In this document: in pieces, positions 58,334-64,000 of the stretch
Position numbering within the stretch: the stretch's first letter is position 1
Layout of the letters: each line of letters begins with the position of its first letter
Assembly: GCA_020744225.1 (NCBI GenBank)
Contig: JAGMWG010000021.1
Location: forward strand, 434,001 to 498,000
Origin: Paraphoma chrysanthemicola
Lineage: Eukaryota > Ascomycota > Dothideomycetes > Pleosporales > Phaeosphaeriaceae
Length of the DNA: 64,000 bases
Direction of reading: 5' to 3'
Notes under the pieces: generated by a model
Seen by the model: only the letters and a program-made list of their open reading frames with translations
Databases searched by the model: none
What the model was told of the DNA's origin: nothing
Translations under genes and position numbers: made by a program

Positions 58334-58462
58334 AGCTGCTTGGCGCAGCGGAAGCGCGCCGGTAAGATACCACCTACAACATCATTGGTTGGGAAACATG
58401 TCACTAACATATCATCAGGGCTCATAACCCGGAGGACGCTCGATCGAAACGAGCAGCAGCTA
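58334..58462 (+). tRNA. Initiator tRNA-Met (CAT) interrupted by a 57-nt insertion in the anticodon stem
   Basis: Exons 58334-58361 and 58419-58462 together form a perfect cloverleaf. Acceptor stem AGCTGCT pairs with AGCAGCT (seven pairs), discriminator A58462. D stem GCGC/GCGC with loop AGCGGAA. Anticodon stem CCGGG/CCCGG is complete only after removing the insertion; loop CTCATAA has anticodon CAT at 58423-58425. T stem GCTCG/CGAGC carries loop ATCGAAA. Initiator identity is shown by the A1-T72 pair, the three G-C pairs flanking the loop, and A at positions 54 and 60 of the T loop, all eukaryotic initiator hallmarks. Internal promoter boxes are intact. Two T6 tracts follow (58473-58478, 58482-58487). 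Confidence 0.93.
58362..58418 (+). other. Spliceosomal-type intron-like insertion inside tRNA-iMet
   Basis: 57 nt with GTAAGAT at the 5' end, CACTAAC (58402-58408) about 10 nt before a terminal ATCAG, matching mRNA introns elsewhere in the window. It sits between positions 29 and 30 of the tRNA, not the canonical 37/38 site. It contains no run of four T, so Pol III could transcribe through it. Boundaries are ambiguous by one or two bases because of flanking G residues, but every choice restores the same tRNA. Confidence 0.8.
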
Positions 58463-58472
58463 TATCTGATTC

Positions 58473-58497
58473 TTTTTTGCCTTTTTTGGGCCTTTTT
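58473..58497 (+). terminator. Pol III terminator T tracts
   Basis: Three T6 tracts, at 58473-58478, 58482-58487 and 58493-58498, start 11 nt after the tRNA 3' end, as expected for RNA polymerase III termination. Confidence 0.8.
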
Positions 58498-58498
58498 T

Positions 58499-58913
58499 AG
58501 CATTCGGATTGTGTGAATGTGGTTTAGCCGAGACGTCACTCGAGCTGTTTGAACCTTTTTGCTTGATTTTTGGAGTTCGCTGTGCTTTACTTCTGGGTAT
58601 GGGTGTGCTTCATGATAGTCGGATGATGCTCACGATGTATTTTACAATATGATGTTTTCCACTTCATTCCTCTCTACGCATACAGTGAATTATCATAAGT
58701 TACATGTTTGCCAAGTGCATCAACCTGAATATCACCACTTCGAGGATTAGTCTTCAGACAGTCGCACAGGCATATACAGCTCCACGACCATGACGGCTCC
58801 GCCTAACTCGGCATATTTGCAAGGCCTACTCAGCCTCACGAGCATTCGCCATGCCTCCTCGCCCACTCTATCGGACTCCTTGCACTGCTCCCCTTGTGTG
58901 CGCATCAATTTCT
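58499..58913. other. Spacer between tRNA and large minus-strand gene
   Basis: 415 nt. A 62-codon minus-strand frame (58747-58935) overlaps the 3' end of the large gene in another frame and looks protein-like, but no acceptable intron joins it to the upstream exon. Otherwise nothing seen. Confidence 0.4.
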
Positions 58914-61900
58914 TCACAAATTCCTCGGCCCACACAACCCAGCCCTCTCAACCACCAACTCAAACTTATCCGACCCCAGTCCTGCGCCATTGAATTCGGA
59001 CCTCCAACACTCTTCATCGCCCAGATCTCTGACCTTATCATGCAACTCCTTCAACTGCTTTTCCTGCCAAATCCTCTCCAGCTCGTTGGGCTGCGGTTTG
59101 AGACTCATTTCGATCTGGACATCGCGAGCCACGCGATTGGCGGCATCGAGGGTGGTGTAGCATTCTGTGCGTGGGAGAGGATGGTACATGCGCTTTGATG
59201 TGTAATTTCCAGGATCGGGTGTGTCGGGGCCATCGTCGGTCTCAGTTTCGACTTCGGCTTCGGTGTCGGGTTTGAGGAGCTTGAATAGGCGGAGGATGTA
59301 GACTGTTTTCGCGATGAATGGCGCGTACGGTAGGTCTGCGGGCTTGACGCCAGCATAGGCACTGACGTAGTCGCGCTTTACCCAGACTTTCACCAAGGAC
59401 TTCTTGCTCGGGATGTCGATGGGTGCGAAAGTGCTCGTGAGAACGCTGCAGCCATGGCCGTCTTTCTCATTCTTCCACCCTGTAAAATGGACTTGGAAAT
59501 GCTGCTGGTACTGTTCGCGGAGACTGGTGGAGTGTGTCTCTGCTTGTGTATTGGCTTCTTCGACACACGTGAACGACCGCGAACACTCAATTGTTGAAGC
59601 AGAAGTTGCGGAAGCCGATTCAGACCAGATCTTTTGGAAGATGGTGTATTGAAAGAAATGCTCAGCGCCTGCGGCAGGGTTGGGCGACGTAGTGAGCAGG
59701 AGAATGGGGAGATCTTGCTTTTCGATCGGATCTGCATACTGATCTGTTCTGGTCTCTTGGAGCTTAAAAACATGTGAAGCTGTGTCGGGCCGCGTGGTTT
59801 GATTCAGTGCGCAAGTCGCCGGAATAATGCTCTCGTTATTGAGCTGCACTGGCTCGGGTAGTGGAGACCCAATAAGTAGCTGATTATCTGCCTGAACAAT
59901 TGAGTCTGGTGCCTGTTGACTCTGCGCGGGTCGCTCTAGTTCGTTCGCATAAGGGTCCAGATCTTCTTCTCGAGTAGCTTCAGCAGGCTGTCGTTGTTCT
60001 TTATCTTTCTTCTGCTCCTCTTGTGCCTGATCTGTACCTAGTACTGAACTGGCTGCATTTGGTTGCACTAGTCCAGTAAGATTGTTTGTTTTTGCGGCAC
60101 TGCCGGGGACTGGGTGGGAGGATCCGTTGGCAGATGGTACAATCTGATCGTCGGCTGGGATTGTCTTTGACGTCAAGTTAGGTACTGATTCGGCAGCCTG
60201 CGCACTTTGCCTGATGGAGATATTATTTGTGTGATTTCCACCTAAGTTTCCCTTGTTGACACGTTCTGGATCTTCACGGTGGTCTCCCACCTCGGTCGTC
60301 AGTTTTGGAAGGCCACTCATATGGTCTTGCTTTGAGGACGATACCTCTGCGTGCTTGTCCCCTGTTAACGACTGCATAGGGGTTTGATGTAAGTCTTGAT
60401 GCTTCGGCGCGCCGAAAGATGGGTAGACTTTAGCAGGTGCAGCTTCGGCTGGAGTGGGCTGCACTTTCTTGGTAGCATTTTCGACGGACACTGCTAACCT
60501 GGGTGAGGCGTTCGAGTTGGCCTGTTGAAATTGGGCATGCTTACCTGCAGAAGATTTTCGACCTTGCAAATTATTGTTTGGAATGGCTTTCGCTGCTTTG
60601 CTTTGTTCGATCGCGGTTGCAGACTTCACACCGACTTGCTGCGTCTCCCGCCTATGACTAGGCAGGTCCGTGGATTTCGCTGGTGTTGTGGTCTTGACCT
60701 GTTCTGACACATATATTATTGGAAGATTGCGTGTGGGACCGCTGCGAGGCACTGATTTTGTAGCCAAAGGCAATCTGTGGCGTGTAGTGGTGGCTGCAGG
60801 ACCCGTAGTTGTCGCTGAGGATCGGCCCAAACTCAAGTTACTGTCTGCTTTGGGCCGGGGATTAGATCCTTCAATGATGGCAGAATCGATGACCTCGTTT
60901 GATGAAGGGACTGGAGCTCTGAGCTTGTCCAGGTTGGCCGCATGTACTCCAGGACGCGGCCCACCCGACAGTCTTGACTTGGACGCGATCGATTCGGCAC
61001 TTTGATCTCGAGATCGAAGGATATCTGAGCTGGAACGAGGGCCTAAGTACGTCGTACTTGGATGCCTCTTTTCTGCGGTATGGGTCGTGTTCAAGTCCGC
61101 TTGCCTTTCCGCATCACCCAGTTTGGCTTGCGCTGCATCCTTGTGAGCATTAGACGTAGCATGCTTCTCGGCCTGGATCCGGTGCAAAGAAAGAGCCTGA
61201 GGACTTGCTGAGTTTACTTGAGACTTTACTGGAGACCGAGTGGCTGTCTTGGGGAGGCCCATGGTAGGGACAGAAGCGACTAGCACGGGTTTTCCCTTTG
61301 CATTGCGAACTTCTTCGCTTTGGCGAATGCCCTGTAGTAAACCACCCACTAATGCCGGATTGCTCGACGTACTAGAAATAGGGCTAGCAGCGGATGGTCT
61401 CGCGAGTGTAGACAAATCGACTGAATTTCCTGCTTCATGCCGGGCAGAGGTGGGCTTCGTTTCCAGCTGAGTCGATTGGCGTCGGAAATTTGCCGCAAGC
61501 TGAGTATTCCTACTTTCTGGACGGGTTACGGCCACTGGTGTGGCTGCGAGTTTGTTTGGTGTATATGGTTTGGACTTCAAAGGACTGGCAGGTCGTGGCC
61601 CTGGACTTGCATGCATAGAGCCAGTATGTGTGAAAGTACCTGTGGATTTACTCAGTGAATGTAGCTCTGATCCGTCAGCCGCCGTGGGAGACATCGTCGT
61701 TCGGCGCGTTGTTGAAGCACTATTGAGAGGTCGTTGAAGTGTCGTGAAACTCACGTCAGGCTCAATTGTCATCGGCCTTGAGACTTGCTTTGCGCGAGCA
61801 ATGGGTGTTTTGCCGAAGGATTTGTTTGGTGTGCGCTCCTCAGGGGTTAATTTGAGTAACATGCGCATTCGAGCCAACTTGAGCGATTTATTAGCTGGCT

Positions 61901-63113
61901 TTGGAGCAGGACGCAAACCAGCGGTTCGCTGGTCAAGCGAAATTTGTCTGGCTGGACGCGGCGGAGTTTCTGGTATAGACTTCTGGTCGTGTGCTTCGTC
62001 CTCATTCTTGCTGATATGCTTGTTATTCGGGACTTCGCACACGCTCTCGTTGTCTTCCGACCCATCAGACTCATCAATAAATCCGCCCAGAATTTTCGGT
62101 CGCTTGAACGCTTTCCTCGGAGTTGCTTGGGATGCGGCCGGCCTTTTCGCCGGTTTGCCTTTGATCCTGGCTTCCATGCTAGTGAGTGAGTGCGGAGTCT
62201 TGGAACTACCTTTGCGCCACGCCTCCGAACTCTTCGGATTGTAGTCGAGCACACGTGTATCCAGAAAGACTTCGGAAGATCGACACCTTTTTTGTAAGGT
62301 TGTTGGCAGCTCGCGGTGCTGTTTCTTGTCGTTGAGGAGCTGCTCGTGGCCGCGCTGTTCAACGTCGCCTTCACTTTCGCTGTGAGCAAACTCGGCCGAC
62401 CTGAATTTGCCAGGAGGCCGTCTTCCACCAGACTTGCCGGTTCTTGGTGTCTTTGACACTTCACTTGCTTCCTTTCGATCGAATGAACGACTAGCGCCGA
62501 CGCCGTCAGCTCGGGGCTCTTCTTTGCTGGATAAGTGCCCGGGTAGCGAACGAAGCGAGTTTGAGTTATGAGCAAAGCTTTGTGCAGATTTCAAAGGTGT
62601 TTTGTGCTTCAAGACTGTGGACACCGTGGCGTGTAAGTGAGACTTGCCGGTGTCGGTGCTGGTGAGGTGAGAGTGCGCATGACCGGAGCCTCCAGTTATG
62701 GAGCTTATCTTGCACGTAATAGAGGTGCCTGCTATTACTGTTGGCGAGTCTTGGTCGGCCTGATTGTCCGCTTGTTCTAGAGTGCCGTAGCAAAGGCCCA
62801 ATTCAAGCCAATTGGGATCCAAAATCCAAAGATCTTGTGTCCAATTATCTTCTCCTTCTGGACACCCAGGCTCCTCGGCTGTGTCTACCTCAGCGCCGAT
62901 TTGGGGTTCTTGGTTGTACGTGAATGCGCAGACTTGTTCGCTCGTCGAGGCATCGGAGAAGCTGTCGAGCTTATGGGAGATTACAATTCCGTCTTCGGCG
63001 CGTTCGCTCTCTCCGAGTTCGCGCGCCTGCATCAGCTCAGGCGGAGGTGTGCAGAACAACGGAGAGCCTCGTCCATGATTAGACTCATATTCTATAGCGC
63101 CAGGTTCGGACAT
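58914..63113 (-). CDS. Very large, mostly disordered protein of unknown function
   Basis: An uninterrupted frame of 1399 codons from ATG 63113 (MSEPGAIEYESNHG); the frame is open to 63221 with an earlier start possible. I recognise no domain. About residues 1-1130 are low-complexity, rich in Ser, Thr, Pro, Lys and Ala, with many SP/TP sites and basic patches (GGRRPPGKFR, RKAFKRPKILGG), consistent with a nuclear, CDK-regulated scaffold; this is inference. The last 250 residues look folded (YQQHFQVHFTGWKNEKDG, KSLVKVWVKRDYVSAY, PYAPFIAKTVYILRLFKLL, ELERIWQEKQLKELHDKV) and end FELVVERAGLCGPRNL. The absence of introns in 4.2 kb is unusual among the neighbours. The exact start and 3' end are not certain. 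Confidence 0.75.
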   Translation of the reverse strand: MSEPGAIEYESNHGRGSPLFCTPPPELMQARELGESERAEDGIVISHKLDSFSDASTSEQVCAFTYNQEPQIGAEVDTAEEPGCPEGEDNWTQDLWILDPNWLELGLCYGTLEQADNQADQDSPTVIAGTSITCKISSITGGSGHAHSHLTSTDTGKSHLHATVSTVLKHKTPLKSAQSFAHNSNSLRSLPGHLSSKEEPRADGVGASRSFDRKEASEVSKTPRTGKSGGRRPPGKFRSAEFAHSESEGDVEQRGHEQLLNDKKQHRELPTTLQKRCRSSEVFLDTRVLDYNPKSSEAWRKGSSKTPHSLTSMEARIKGKPAKRPAASQATPRKAFKRPKILGGFIDESDGSEDNESVCEVPNNKHISKNEDEAHDQKSIPETPPRPARQISLDQRTAGLRPAPKPANKSLKLARMRMLLKLTPEERTPNKSFGKTPIARAKQVSRPMTIEPDVSFTTLQRPLNSASTTRRTTMSPTAADGSELHSLSKSTGTFTHTGSMHASPGPRPASPLKSKPYTPNKLAATPVAVTRPESRNTQLAANFRRQSTQLETKPTSARHEAGNSVDLSTLARPSAASPISSTSSNPALVGGLLQGIRQSEEVRNAKGKPVLVASVPTMGLPKTATRSPVKSQVNSASPQALSLHRIQAEKHATSNAHKDAAQAKLGDAERQADLNTTHTAEKRHPSTTYLGPRSSSDILRSRDQSAESIASKSRLSGGPRPGVHAANLDKLRAPVPSSNEVIDSAIIEGSNPRPKADSNLSLGRSSATTTGPAATTTRHRLPLATKSVPRSGPTRNLPIIYVSEQVKTTTPAKSTDLPSHRRETQQVGVKSATAIEQSKAAKAIPNNNLQGRKSSAGKHAQFQQANSNASPRLAVSVENATKKVQPTPAEAAPAKVYPSFGAPKHQDLHQTPMQSLTGDKHAEVSSSKQDHMSGLPKLTTEVGDHREDPERVNKGNLGGNHTNNISIRQSAQAAESVPNLTSKTIPADDQIVPSANGSSHPVPGSAAKTNNLTGLVQPNAASSVLGTDQAQEEQKKDKEQRQPAEATREEDLDPYANELERPAQSQQAPDSIVQADNQLLIGSPLPEPVQLNNESIIPATCALNQTTRPDTASHVFKLQETRTDQYADPIEKQDLPILLLTTSPNPAAGAEHFFQYTIFQKIWSESASATSASTIECSRSFTCVEEANTQAETHSTSLREQYQQHFQVHFTGWKNEKDGHGCSVLTSTFAPIDIPSKKSLVKVWVKRDYVSAYAGVKPADLPYAPFIAKTVYILRLFKLLKPDTEAEVETETDDGPDTPDPGNYTSKRMYHPLPRTECYTTLDAANRVARDVQIEMSLKPQPNELERIWQEKQLKELHDKVRDLGDEECWRSEFNGAGLGSDKFELVVERAGLCGPRNL

Positions 63114-64000
63114 ATGACAAGCGGTCTGCCAGCTCAAAAAGGAGCCTACATCAAGGTATGGATGGATTGGACGACTGTTGGAGACATAGCGAAAAGGCCA
63201 GGCAACAGGGAAGGTCAACAACTACAAACGCTGGCGGAATTCAAGAGCTCGATGCCTGACAAGCGAATCATGAGACATAATCAGCGCTGCGTTTGGCTAA
63301 GGATCCAGAGAAGCACAGCATCGTCGCTAGACAACAACGACAAGTCATACCTCACGATCAACTTCATTTTGCTGCACGCAGTATCCGTGTATATTATTAC
63401 ACCGCATGGCGTAGGGAGACGCAACAGGTCCCGCGCGGACCTGTCGAGCAAACGAAATGGCGCACAACGAGGAAGGCGGTGACGTCTTAGGGCACAGAAG
63501 TCGATGTGGACGTATTTGAAGCCCTAAGGTAGTTCGCGAATCTCTTATTTGAGAGACATGAAAGCGCTTTTAATGAAGACTTGGTCAAGAGCGAGAGCGG
63601 GAGTATCTAACAGAAATCAGTGAAGCAACATTCATGTGGCAGTCAGGTTGATGTGAAAGCGTCATGATTTTCGAGCGATCTCATGACCGTGCAAGTCGCC
63701 AGATGAGCCTAGATGGAGTTTAACAAGTCTACTTTCTCCCTGGGGCGCATAATCTTTGCGATGACTTTCTTTGCCGTCGTCTTACAATATGAGACGATTA
63801 AAGTGAGCAGAGTCAAAGCTGTCGGCGCGAACATTGTTCGAGCATTATGTAAGCAGCCTAACTTGATTTAGCGTCATCCCACTCCAGGTTTGCAGCACAA
63901 CATCAACCCCAATTTTGTTGACATCTGGACGCCCTGAGCTCTGAACCATCCGACTTGTGAAATGGCAGATGGTACGGAAGCTTTGTCGCTCCCTTTGCCC
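63114..64000. other. Right-edge region
   Basis: No complete gene. A minus-strand segment from 64000 to about 63860 reads in one frame with a GRPDVNKIGVDVVLQ-like stretch that might be the end of a dehydrogenase-like gene, but it is too short and unsupported to annotate. Remaining frames lack domains. Confidence 0.35.

Noticed and set aside
58747..58935. Protein-like 62-codon minus-strand frame overlapping the 3' end of the large gene
   Set aside because: No intron with acceptable donor, acceptor and phase joins it to the upstream frame, and the long frame already ends naturally in a folded-looking segment.
1..64000. Transposon or RIP-affected repeat blocks, rRNA genes, CRISPR arrays
   Set aside because: No reverse transcriptase or transposase motif, terminal repeat, rRNA or CRISPR-type repeat was seen; CRISPR is not expected in a fungal nuclear genome.

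Overview
The window is nuclear DNA of a filamentous ascomycete (Pezizomycotina; gene content is compatible with a dothideomycete, but I cannot fix the genus). The evidence is: many spliceosomal introns of about 45-70 nt with GT...CTAAC/CTGAC...AG signals, fungal-specific families (Pop3, subgroup-C-like GH18 chitinase, LysM/CBM18 protein, PTH11-like receptor, MetX-type serine O-acetyltransferase), and widely spaced genes on both strands. I count 23 protein genes (one cut by the left edge) and one tRNA gene. Exon models were built by hand from reading frame, splice signals and family consensus; every multi-exon model sums to a multiple of three.

Layout. 0-5 kb: cut N-terminus of a possible ubiquitin protease (-), RNase P/MRP subunit Pop3 (+), Cdc4/Pop1-type F-box WD40 protein (-). 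6.5-10.7 kb: mitochondrial serine/homoserine O-acetyltransferase (+) and an MFS sugar porter (+). 11.4-21.3 kb is the most distinctive block: a secreted LysM protein with eight CBM18 modules (-), a small cytosolic protein (+), a 1481-residue secreted protein that joins a NucA/NucB-like nuclease region, a Kex2-type KR site, two CBM18 modules and a GH18 chitinase (+), and a membrane-anchored, catalytically degenerate aspartyl-protease-like protein (+). 21.8-30.3 kb: MDR oxidoreductase (-), GMC alcohol oxidase (+), Mediator Med20 (-), GH47 mannosidase (+). 31-40 kb: a GDPD-like gene interrupted by two in-frame TGA codons (+), a cytochrome P450 (-), a PTH11/rhodopsin-type membrane protein (+), an old yellow enzyme (-). 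40.6-53.5 kb: F-box/LRR protein (-), RING+PHD protein (-), saccharopine-dehydrogenase-like reductase (+), mitochondrial EF-G2/Mef2 (-) divergent from retromer Vps17 (+). 55.7-63.2 kb: amidase (+), an initiator tRNA-Met gene, and a very large disordered protein (-).

How things work together. Most genes are unrelated housekeeping neighbours. The 11.4-21.3 kb block looks like a functional unit: chitin-targeting delivery modules plus a candidate nuclease cargo (architecturally reminiscent of the zymocin alpha subunit), a chitin-coating LysM/CBM18 protein, and an unsecreted small protein that could be an immunity factor. That is inference from architecture and neighbourhood.

The most surprising single observation is the initiator tRNA-Met at 58334-58462. 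It is perfect in every stem once a 57-nt insertion is removed from the anticodon stem. That insertion has the ends and branch site of a spliceosomal (mRNA-type) intron, not of a normal 37/38 tRNA intron.
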